Shown one piece after another: positions 22,082 through 32,400 of a stretch of DNA of 64,000 bases. The notes below the pieces were generated by a model, which saw only the letters and a program-made list of their open reading frames with translations, had not been told where the DNA came from and searched no databases. This stretch comes from Monosiga brevicollis MX1. Its lineage: Eukaryota; Opisthokonta; Choanoflagellata; Craspedida; Salpingoecidae. Both the position numbers and the translations under genes were made by a program. The first letter of the stretch is position 1, and each line of letters opens with the position of its first letter. The stretch spans positions 393,492 through 457,491 of the forward strand of contig NW_001865046.1 of assembly GCF_000002865.3 (NCBI RefSeq), written 5' to 3'.

Positions 22082-24106
22082 ATGGACTGCGCTCGCCTGC
22101 AGGAGCACCTTGCCCAGCTGCTCGAGCACGACACAGCCAAGGTTGTTCAGCATGGCTGCATCGTGCGATATCCCACTCTGAAAAACGCATCGCAAGTGGT
22201 TGCCGAAATCGGCTGCCAGCCCACCCCCGCCCTTCTAAGCAAGATTACAGACCAAGACATCAAGCTCTTCTTTGCCGCCACGTTCAACTGGCCAGAAGTT
22301 GCCCAGGCCTGCGCCGCCAACCCCACCCTCCCCAATGTCTTCCTCATCCAAGCCACCCTCACGTCCATCGAGTCCCAAGCTCTGGGCGTGTTTGAGATTC
22401 TGTACACCGAGCTGGATCGCCGAAGCCCCGACAACCTCGATGGCGTCGCCAAGGAGTGTGTCATGCAGCTTATCCTGGAAGGCCGCATTGCCGTTATCAA
22501 GCAACACCAGAGCCAATGGCCACCTGCCCTCGTTGGCCAAGCCATCATGGAACGCCCTCGCACGGTTTGTCTACGTTGCCTCGCTCACCACCCTGCCAAT
22601 TGCCCCCCAAGGCTGGCCCCTCGTTTCTCAACTCACCACCTTCACCTTGTCGTCCCATGGCGTTTTTCATGCGTCCAAAAGACCATCAATGATGTCGCGA
22701 CCATGCAGCATCTTTTGGAAATTAAACTGAGCGAGACTGTCTGCCAAGAGCTCTTCTTGCGCGCCATTGAAAATGACAACTTGGAAGTGGTCGAGTGCTG
22801 CCAGCGGCTTGGCTACGGCACCAAACTCTTCGCAGCCAAGCGTCTTGCCCTGGTCAAGGCCATCGCACTTTCTCCTGCCACCATCAAGCTGCTCGACCTG
22901 CTGGGAGAAGCTCATGTTGCCGACGGAGACTCGCCCTTGTGTGACTCGGAGTTTTGTACTGAACTTTATCTGGGCAAGCCCATTATCGTCTTGGCCTGCC
23001 GCCGCAACAACATTGAATTGGTCCGTCGGCTTCTTGCATCCGCTGGTCATTTGCTCAGTCCAGAGGATCGCATCGTCATGCTCTGCGAAGTCCTCGAAAA
23101 TTCTCGCACCGAACTCTTCCAAGACCTTGTGGCCTGGGATCCGGTACGCGCAAGCCCCCCCCCCCCTTTTTTATTATTATTATTTACATGTGATGTTACA
23201 AACCCCATTTCTTCCCTCACCTACCTTATTTGTTTCATCTGTTACCGTCGTGTGTTTCAGAGCCTGTTGCGCCCCGAGATGGCCCGCAAGGCACTCGGTG
23301 CGGCCATGTGTTCTTCTGACAACCAGACCACCGAACGTGTTATCTTAGCCGCCGACCTCAACAAGTCCCACGAACACATCGTTTACAACGCCGTCCTGCA
23401 CGCAGCGGGCCAATGCGAGTGCGTTGAGTCTGCCCTCAAGCTCATTCTCGACTTGACCGACATTGATGGTTCCGAGCTGCTGGCCAATGAAGTCCTCGAG
23501 GCCTGCATTCGATCCAATCAGATTGGCTTGCTGACCCTGCTCTTCACACGCTACAGCCTCGATATTGATCCAGATGAGCTGGATGTCTCGGGCCTCATCC
23601 AGGACGCTGTCTTGCACGGACATCGCGATATGGTTGCTCTCCTCTTGGAGCACCTCCGACCCGCCTCGAGCTCTCTCAAAGCCGTGCAACACCAGGCATC
23701 ACGCCGCCGCTCCTCGGCATGTGCTGGCGCTTTCCAGGCGCTCGACTCATGGATGGAAACTCAACGCCGGTCCTCTGGCAACGACTCGCCCGCCCGGCAG
23801 CGACGTGGTGGCAAGCCTGGCCTCGTCTCACATCGCAGCTGCTCCTCCATGGAAACCCATCTCCGCCCCAACCTGACCACCATCGTGGACACTGCTGTCT
23901 TGGCTGCCAGCGGCGGTGTCTCACCGCCCACAAACCGCCGCCTGTCGCCCTTCACACGTCGTCGCATTAGTGGCCAACTCACCGAGGTGCCCTTTACTGC
24001 CCCGCGCCTCAACGATGACGTGGCCCTATCTCTCGTCACCAACATTGCTTTGGGTCGCTTCAACAGTTGTCTTGAAGACTCGCGCGACACGCTTATTCTC
24101 AGCTAA
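22082..24106 (+). CDS. Ankyrin-like helical repeat protein
   Basis: Exons 22082..22564, 22682..23143 and 23261..24106, giving 596 residues. The protein is built of alpha-helical pairs with ankyrin-like turns, such as LFLRAIENDNLEVVECCQRL, PIIVLACRRNNIELVRRLLA, ACIRSNQIGLLTLLF and DAVLHGHRDMVALLLEHL. The last ~130 residues are a basic, Ser/Arg-rich disordered tail. I cannot assign a function; ankyrin arrays mediate protein contacts. Both introns are exactly 117 nt and free of in-frame stops, so the frame stays open through the whole locus. They are called as introns because they have splice signals (CCG|GTACGC ... TGTTTCAG for the second) and abnormal translated composition. The first intron is less certain. 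Confidence 0.65.
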   Translation: MDCARLQEHLAQLLEHDTAKVVQHGCIVRYPTLKNASQVVAEIGCQPTPALLSKITDQDIKLFFAATFNWPEVAQACAANPTLPNVFLIQATLTSIESQALGVFEILYTELDRRSPDNLDGVAKECVMQLILEGRIAVIKQHQSQWPPALVGQAIMERPRTVCLRCLAHHPANCPPRLAPRFSTHHLHLVVPWRFSCVQKTINDVATMQHLLEIKLSETVCQELFLRAIENDNLEVVECCQRLGYGTKLFAAKRLALVKAIALSPATIKLLDLLGEAHVADGDSPLCDSEFCTELYLGKPIIVLACRRNNIELVRRLLASAGHLLSPEDRIVMLCEVLENSRTELFQDLVAWDPVRASPPPPFLLLLFTCDVTNPISSLTYLICFICYRRVFQSLLRPEMARKALGAAMCSSDNQTTERVILAADLNKSHEHIVYNAVLHAAGQCECVESALKLILDLTDIDGSELLANEVLEACIRSNQIGLLTLLFTRYSLDIDPDELDVSGLIQDAVLHGHRDMVALLLEHLRPASSSLKAVQHQASRRRSSACAGAFQALDSWMETQRRSSGNDSPARQRRGGKPGLVSHRSCSSMETHLRPNLTTIVDTAVLAASGGVSPPTNRRLSPFTRRRISGQLTEVPFTAPRLNDDVALSLVTNIALGRFNSCLEDSRDTLILS

Positions 24107-24699
24107 CAGAAACGAAACGAATTTTTGCCGCATGTTAGTCACACAACCTTGTCCTCACAATAACACATATGAATGACTTTATTCTCTTGCAGACGTTGAT
24201 TTTTTGGTTGTTTGTTGTTTGAGTCGTTGTGGGTAAATACCCGTTGGTAATGGTAAAGCCTAATTGACCTTTTGATTGGAAACTGGTACGTGATATGGTG
24301 TGTACGACACTTATGGCAACTTTCGTTGAACATGATGGTTTTTTTTTTTCCATTGGCAAGACATCTAAACAGACCCATCGACAACCAGGTTCAGCATCCC
24401 GCGTTAACAAAACGGACGGGAAAGGAGGGGGACAAGGTTAGAGTGCTACAGCAACAAGCTAGGACTAGGACGGTGCACCGTCGAGATTCACGCAAACAAG
24501 ATGACAATGTCTTCCTCAAGAGCAAGCCCTTCCAGAAGGGGAGGAAAGACAAAAACAAAACTCCACGCCGGGCCCAACGGAAGGACCAGGCTACAAGGAG
24601 CAGGAAGAGGGAGTTCTGAGCACATTGTTAGGGTGAGTAGACGAGCCGCACAACGGCGACACAATGAAAACTTTGGGGAAGACTCGAGGAAAGACTCGT
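24107..24699. other. Convergent 3' flanks of the ankyrin-like and G6PD genes
   Basis: About 590 bp between two stop codons on opposite strands. It is AT-richer than the neighbours up to 24360 (3' UTR-like, with a T-run at 24337-24350). I see no gene. Confidence 0.6.
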
Positions 24700-27375
24700 T
24701 CACTTGCATTGATCGTGGCACTGGCTCCACTCATACGCTGCGTATGAGAAGTTGTGCTTCTTCACCAGATCGTCAGCCTCGGACTGAAGTGCAACCCATC
24801 ACGAACAGAGTCATTGTTCGTCGAGACGAAAGCAGTGCCGGCGGTGCATCGAAGGCAAAAGTACACATACCGGACCACGGCTGCCAAACTTGTATGTCTT
24901 CGGCTTGACCTTTCCAGCGTCAATGTCGTGCAGAATGGGTGTAAAGATGCGCCATGCTTGCTCCAACTCATCACTGCAACCACGAGCACCACGAGAACAA
25001 GTGCATATGTGCATCAAGTCATGAGTCGAGTCCAGAAGCTCTCTACGCCGCAAAGACCAACACAGCAGTCCCCACGCACCTGCGAACAAAGTTGGCGCTG
25101 TTGCCCTTGATGGCCGAGACAATCAAGCGTTCATAGGCAGAAGGGATGCGCTGCTCGCCAAAGCGGCATTTGTATGACAGGTCCAGATCAGTCTGGGCCA
25201 CTTCTGAGCTGGCACCCGGTTCCTTGACGAGCACTTTAAGGTAGATGGCTTCATCAGGCTGTACGCGTAGTACGAGCTCGTTGCGCGTGCTATTGCCGAA
25301 GATATCTGCGGGTACGCTGCGAAACTGAACGCGCAGCTCGGCTTTCTTCTCATTCAAGGCCTTGCCACAACGAATGATAAAGGGGACGCCCTCCCACCGG
25401 TCGTTCTCAATGTGGAACACGGCGGTTGCAAATGTCGGGGTATTGGAGTCATTGGGAACATCTTCCTCATCAGTGTAGCCTTTGCGGCTCTCCTCACTCT
25501 CACCCTCGGGGTTGCCGACAAACTGACCCAGCACCGTGTCTATGGAAAGCCACGAAAGTGAGTGTCGTTCGAGCCAGTCTCGAGGATTGATTGGTCCGAG
25601 GGGTGAGTGCAGTACGGCCCCACGGCTCACCTTCGATCTTTAGTGGCTTGATGCATCGGAGAACCTTGGTTTTCTCATCACGAATGTCATCGGGGCCAGT
25701 CGAGACGGGCTTCTCCATGGCACAGAGCGTAAGCATTTGCAAAAGATGGTTTTGCATGACGTCACTAGAGCCAAACAAGACCCAAGGGGCACCGCGGGCG
25801 ACGTGAGGCCCAAAGGCACGGGATAGGTCGCACCAACGCCTGCGATACATACTACAGGGTGGACGCACCGGATGATGCCAAATTCGTCAAAGTAGCCGCC
25901 ACGGCCCTGAGTACCAAAGTCTTCCTTCATGGTCAGCATGACGCATGCAACGTGGTGGCGATTCCAGCTGGGCTCAAAGACGCGATTGGCAAAGCGCAGG
26001 GCCAAGAGGTTTTGTACCATCTCCTTGCCCAAGTAATGGTCAATGCGATAGATTTGATCCTCGGCAAACAGATTGCTCATGTGCGCGTTGAGGTCTTGGT
26101 AGCTTTCGAGGTCCTTGCCAAAGGGCTTTTCAACCACTACGCGGGTGAAGCCTGACTGCTCAGTGCCCAGGCAGTCAACGGTGATTTGGGATGAGTTGAG
26201 AGTCGAACGACTTGAAACGAGAAGGCGGCCGCTGCAAGTCGGTTTTGGCATGGGTGCACAGGGAATAGGACAACTCAAAAGTGGACTGGGGTTCGTCGAC
26301 TTTGTCATAATTCTAAAGCTCCATCCGATCTCACCTTGGCCTGGCAATGATTGCTCAGCTGCTCGGTAACGTCCTTGTAGACGCTAGGAGGAAGCGCAAT
26401 GTAGAACATGCGGTTGACGGTCTGTCCGTCACCCCGCAAACGCACCATACATATCACAGCGACCGAGCAGGCACAATCACGTTGTGAGTCGACCATACAA
26501 CACAAAGCAGGTTGAATGCGCACAAAAAGGAAGACGCAGTATGTCGACGGGCGAGGCGCATGGCAATCCATTGGAGCAGTGCTGGCTGGCGTCAAGGGTT
26601 CAAGCACACCTTGGCCTGAGACATTGACTCAATGTGCTCGTTCAGCTTCTTGAAAGACTTCTACATAACCACATGGTTTGAGCCGTGGGCATCACGATTG
26701 GACGCCTGGTCTGGGCAACGTTCGGCCTGGTCAAAGGGCGCAACTCATACCGCCTCATCGTATTGGCCATGGATGTAGTCCAGCGACTCGAGGAAACTGT
26801 CTCGCTTCTTTTCGTCGTCGTCTCCATTGACCTAAACAGCGGTGGCATGAAAAGAATGAAAAGACACAATGAAGCGTGGACAGCTAAAATTCTCTTTTCT
26901 GGTCGTGTCCGTCGACTCGTGTGGGCATGACACGAATCGATCACAAGCAAAGAGGAGAGGAAGAGGGATGAAAGGCATTGGATGCTAGGGGCTGTGCGGC
27001 GCACCTTCAGTTGGGGCTTGAAGCGTTCAACGAGATCCTCATGTGAAAGCTTGGAGCGGGCATAGCCTAAAATGCGAGTGTCCTCTGGCAACGAGTCGAA
27101 GCGGTAGGCATCCCTATGGAAAGGCAGGGTTCAACATACTGAGATGCATTTGGACTAGGATGGCACGATACACATCAAAACGGAGCGCAAACACACCATA
27201 AAGCTGGGTACACCAATTTCTTGGCCAGGTCGCCCGAGGCTCCAAGGACGGTGATGATGAGCTGCTCCTGCAATTTCGTGAATGGATTGCGGCAGAGATT
27301 GAGCTGTGAGACAAGAGTTTGAGTGAGACTGAAGCTCACAGCCGGATGCAAGACGGCTACCTTTTGCGAAGACAT
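24700..27375 (-). CDS. G6PD: Glucose-6-phosphate 1-dehydrogenase
   Basis: Eleven exons on the complement: 27375..27361, 27303..27197, 27113..27005, 26831..26751, 26660..26610, 26421..26335, 26155..25869, 25764..25631, 25539..25080, 24973..24871 and 24783..24700. They total 1,518 nt, or 505 residues, a normal length for eukaryotic G6PD. The enzyme oxidises glucose-6-phosphate to 6-phosphogluconolactone and makes NADPH at the entry to the pentose phosphate pathway. The NADP site is [16 protein letters not shown]. The substrate and catalytic motif is RIDHYLGKE. Other family blocks are [30 protein letters not shown]-like [35 protein letters not shown] and AWRIFTP. The first coding exon is only 15 nt (MSSQK). 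No peroxisomal or plastid signal is obvious, so it is probably cytosolic. Confidence 0.97.
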
Positions 27376-28210
27376 GTCAAGGGTTGAGGCGTGGGTGGCG
27401 AGATGGCGGTGCAGGGTGTAAATGCGACGCGCTGCCGCGTGGGTCGAAGTTGTGTGTGCCAAGCCGGAGGCAGCAGGAACAGGTTTGTGGCAGCAGGCGG
27501 GATTTGTGGGAGGCCTGCAGTGATGGGGCAGCCAAAGCATCAAAGAAAAAGACGGTCTATGAGTCAGCGAGTCCCGAGGGTGGCGGGCCGGATGCCGGAT
27601 GGCTGGTGGGTGCAACGAACATTCAAATGCGACAGGAGGGGTCTAGAGCGTGTGGTGCAGGGTTTAGTATCAAGAAAAAAAATAAGACACACAGTGCCTT
27701 GGCTGGGAGGGCGGGGGGTGGTTGGTGTCAACTGCAGTGGGTCCGAGTTCGGGAGCCCTTAAAAATTGTGCATGAGAGGGAGGAAGCAATCCGACCAGCA
27801 GACAGTCAAGTGGCCTTGTCCTAGGGGCAGTCGCGAGCAAGCAGCGGGAAGTGAGATGGAAGTGATGGAGGCAGAAGTTTGATGATGATGATGACTGATG
27901 ATGATGATGATGGTGATGAGGCTGCTGGAGGCCGCCTGTGTGGCCAAGCTGTCGCCACCAACAACGGGCCGAGCTATGAACAACCAACAACCAACAACCA
28001 ACAGCAACAGCAACAGCAACAAGAAGGGCTACAACAGCATTCCAAGGCGAACGCAGTAAGCCTGTGCTTGACTGCGCATGTGTGCCCAAATCGGTCGCCC
28101 AAGTGCGGCACGGGGAGAGGGCGGGAGGCGTCAAGCCCTCACAAACGCGGGATTGAAATAATATCATACCACCCACCATCAACCACAGCCAGCCCACAAC
28201 ACCATCACCC

Positions 28211-28243
<33 letters not shown>

Positions 28244-28813
28244 AAGATTGCTAGCATCTCAAGTTCCCATCTCCGCAGCCTGGCTGCTCTGTACCAGTCC
28301 CAGCAGCGTCCCCGGGGCTGCCATTTCGCCCATTCGGTGCATTCACGAACCCCAAGCGACGCGCGCGTGTGTTCCGAACCGCTTGTGTGATGGGGAAATA
28401 CGATATACACGGGTCAATGTCTCTGGGACACCGAGTTGATGTAGTTTTCAACAGTAACACAATGGAAGTTATTGTAGATACTCGGGGCGTTTTTGTCGCC
28501 ATGTGTATTGTTGATGTCGTTGATGGGATCATGATGGTGGATGAGAGGATGGCGCAACACTTACCGAATACAGCGTGCGTGATGGCCGTTGAGGCGTCTT
28601 GAGCGGGTGAGAGGGAGGGGGGGGTGGGAGGAGTCCAGTGCAATTTGAGATGCCGCTGGCTTGGTCATGACCAGAACCCAGCCACTGCTCCAATTCGCTT
28701 CCGACAGACAATAAAAAAACCCCGGCTGCCCTTTGGCCGTTGAATCTCCCTAAACTACGACCGCCTTGCCAATCACACAACATGCGACCCTTTCACAAGC
28801 ACACACACATACA

Positions 28814-28895
<82 letters not shown>

Positions 28896-29464
28896 ATGTA
28901 AAGTGTGTAAAATATCACAATGATATAAGAGACACTCTGCGGGCATCTTGCCGGAATTTGTATGAATAGGCGGGTGTTTTCTGGGTTGAAACTGATTTGG
29001 AAAATAAGGCCCTTAGTAGCAACCAAGCGACCGACAAAAAGTGAGAGAGAGAGAGATTGAGAGAGAGAGAAATTTTTTTTATATTTCAGAGCGGCACACA
29101 CTCGCGCGCGCTCACACAGAGGCACACACACACTCGCGCGCGCCAACTGGACGTTCAAGTCTAGTCTGCTTGACTGGCACTTTGGCGCTTGAAGCAGGAT
29201 TGCACTGCAGGGTCAATGGCTGTGCAGTCGAGTGTTGGTTCGGTGAGTGATGCGATGTATCTCACCAAAAACCTCGCTGCCTTGGCTCGAGCTGATGGGC
29301 TCACGGTGTGCCTTCAGATCATGTTCACAGCTTGAGCTCATTAGAGGAGCGATCCAAGACCAGAGGCCGGGTGGACACATCGCGTCGGGCCAACGGCCGG
29401 GCGAGCAAGCCCCACCGGCCCTCAGCGGACCAAGCCCTGCCCAACAGACCCAATCAACGCCATC
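27376..29464. other. 2.1-kb divergent intergenic region between G6PD and CFAP44
   Basis: No gene is supported. It contains a GAT-rich tract (27879-27920), CAACAG-like units (27990-28022), a (CA)n run (28210-28241), a compound (CT)n(CA)n microsatellite (28815-28893) and a GA run (29041-29070). Open frames in this stretch translate to repeat-driven, low-complexity peptides. Confidence 0.7.
28815..28893. repeat. Compound (CT)n(CA)n microsatellite
   Basis: About 18 CT units run straight into about 21 CA units. Such polypyrimidine/alternating blocks can adopt non-B DNA forms. Confidence 0.95.
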
Positions 29465-32400
29465 ATGTCCGATGCCGATACACCCCAGATGGTGAGTGAT
29501 GTGCGCACAGCGTTTGCGTTGGCCTATCGACCTGGTCATGGCACTAATGCTCTTTCCTTGCCCAGGATGCACCTGCGGTACCAGGGATAGACGAAGCTCA
29601 GGGTGATCTCAGCATGACCCTGTTGCCCGATGCCGATATCCCGACAAGCGACACTGCACCATCTCGTGAAGCAGATCCCAGCTCAGAGCCGGTGAACAAA
29701 GAGCAGGCGCCCGCCAGTGCAGCCCCCGAAGGAGCTGATGCATCAGATACACCAAAAACAGTAGAGATTACTGACACACCCACCTTGGTGGACCAGGCAG
29801 CCACGTCTACCACCGCAGATGGGCTAGGATCGGCCGCAGATCAGCCCCCCATCACCGACGCCTTGGCAGGCACAGCAGTTCCTGATGGTGCCGATGCTGC
29901 AACCAAAGAGACTCCCGCTGCTGAAGACGAGGCTCCCGCTGCTGAAGACGAGGCGCCCGCCGTCGAAGACGAGGCTCCCGCTGCTGCTGAAGACGAGGCG
30001 CCCGCTGCTGCTGAAGAGAGTCCCGCCGTCGAAGACGAGGCTCCCGCTGCTGCTGCTGAAGAGGCTCCCGCTGCTGCTGAAGAGAGTCCCGCCGTCGAAG
30101 ACGAGGCTCCCGCTGCTGCTGCTGAAGAGGCTCCCGCTGCTGCTGAAGAGAGTCCCGCCGTCGAAGACGAGGCTCCCGCTGCTGCTGAATACGAGGCTCC
30201 CGCTGCTGCTGAAGAGAGTCCCGCCGTCGAAGACGAGGCTCCCGCTGCTGCTGAAGATGAGGCGCCCGCTGCTGCTGAAGAGAGTCCCGCCGTCGAAGAC
30301 GAGGCTCCCGCTGCTGCTGCTGCTGAAGAGGCTTCCCCTGCTGAGGAGGACGCTTTGGCTGCCGAACCGACACATGGTACCGAGGAAACTGTACCCGAAG
30401 AAGCACCTGCGCCGGTGGTCGAGACGTTTTACGAAACAGACGGACAGTCTGCTCCAGAGGTCGCCGGCCTGTCTCCTAAGATGCTGCAACTCCATGCAAG
30501 CTTGGGCTTTCGCGCAGGACAACACGACGCCCTTCACTTGGTGGGTGATGATACCGTGGCCCTGGTGGCTGGCAATTATGTCGTCTTTCACCCCATTGAT
30601 CGGCGCAATGTCAAAGCCAACGAGCGCCGCTACCTTCGGAGCACAGGTGGGCGCTCTTTAGGCGCGCTTGCTATTCACCCTTCTCGCGAGTACATCGCCG
30701 TTGGGGAGAAGGGCCAGGACCCAGTCATCACCATCTACCACTTTCCATCATTGCGCCGTTTCAAAATCCTGCGTGCTGGCACCGAGCATGGCTACGCCAG
30801 TCTGGCTTTTAGTCCCGATGGCGAGCAGCTCGCTTCGGTTGGCATGCACCCCGATTATCTTCTCAGCGTCTGGGACTGGCGCGCCGAGGCTCCGCTCCTG
30901 CGCACAAAGGCCTTTAGCAGCGACGTGTGGCGAGTTACCTTCAATTCCGATCTGCCTGGAGACCTTACGACGTCAGGGCAGGGCCACATTCGCTTTTGGA
31001 AGATGGCCCGCACCTTCACTGGCCTCAAACTGCAGGGCCAAATTGGCAAGTTTGGACGCACCGAGCTGTCCGACATTGCGGCTTACGTCGAGCTGCCAGA
31101 TGGCAAAGTTCTCTCAGGTTCTGAATGGGGTGGCCTGCTGCTCTGGGAGGGAGGCTTTATCAAGTGCCAATTGGCTCTCCCAGGTGAACGACCCTGCCAT
31201 ACGGGTGCCATCGACGTTGTGATGACCCTGGAATCCGGTGATTTTGCCACCGCCGGCGAAGATGGCATTGTGCGCATCTGGGATTTTGAAGCCATTGATA
31301 CGGCAGACCGTGACCACGACTCCCCCTATGCTCTCGTCAAACCCGTGCTCGAGCGAAAACTCACTCCCGGTGCTCGAATTCTCTCCATGGCGCACACGCG
31401 CATCCCGGGCGACGAGGGCCAGCATACCGTCTATCTGGCCATGACGGAATCGGGGGATGTCTGGCAGGTTGACTTAAGCATGTCCATGACAGCCCGCGCC
31501 CCCTTCATCCTGTTTAGCCTCTATTCCGGCCTCGGCGGCCTCGCTACCTCGCCCGTGGCTCACCGCGCCATCGTGGGCGCTGCCAGTGGCGCGCTGCGGC
31601 TCTTCAACACTGCCACTGATAGCCTCTTGCACACCTGGCGCCCTTCGACCAAGACGAGCGTCACCAGCGTTGCCTGGTTGCCCCGCGAGCAAGACCCTTC
31701 AGGGCGGTCTTTTGTAGCGGCCTTTTCCGATGGCGTGCTGCGTCTCTTTTGCATTGAAGCCGACAACAAACATAGCGAGGCTATCTTGCTCACCCAGGCT
31801 CTCAAGCCACATTCGGGACCAGTGGAGCAAATTGCTATGACGCCCAGCGGCCATCGCCTTGTGACCCGGGCAGCCGACGGCGTCATGTTCATCATGGAGG
31901 TGCAGGCCACTTCTCTCACTCCGGTGGGGTTTGTGCAGATGGATGCACAGGCTCGTGTACACAGCGTCCGCTGGAATGAAGAGGGCACCATGCTCCTCAT
32001 GGCCCTGTCTGAGGGCCGCGTTTGGGAGGTTATGGCTCCTCACCTGGGCGAACACGACACGAGCGTCAGCTTCCGCTTACCCACCAGCATTGCCCGTCGC
32101 TACACTTTTGAGAGCATGCTGCACATTCTCGAGCCCAAGCCAGTCAAAGGCAAAGGGAAGGCAAATGGAAACGATGCTGACAAGGGCAGTGGCAGCAGTG
32201 CAGACCAGGATCACACCGATGCAGATGATGCCGAGGCAGAGGAGGGCGAAGAGGAGGCGTCGGCTGAGCCAACCTCGGCCACCAAAGTATTGCCCGACGT
32301 CTTGGCCGCTCACTACGGCGCGTCAGACGGCACCATTGAACTCGTCGTCAATGGGGCCGACGCTGGGTACCTCTATACCTGCAGTTTCGACATGCCTGCA

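Noticed and set aside
21203-22195. Overlapping frames of 133-264 codons on both strands
   Set aside because: They translate the GA and GACAGGCAG repeats and the CT-rich leader of the ankyrin-like gene. No domain is present.
27670-28410. 246-codon minus-strand frame upstream of G6PD
   Set aside because: Its composition is driven by CA, GAT and CAACAG repeats (poly-His, poly-Val, poly-Ser), with no conserved motif or splice support.
29824-30591. 255-codon minus-strand Ser/Gly/Phe-rich frame
   Set aside because: It is the antisense of the CFAP44 coding minisatellite.
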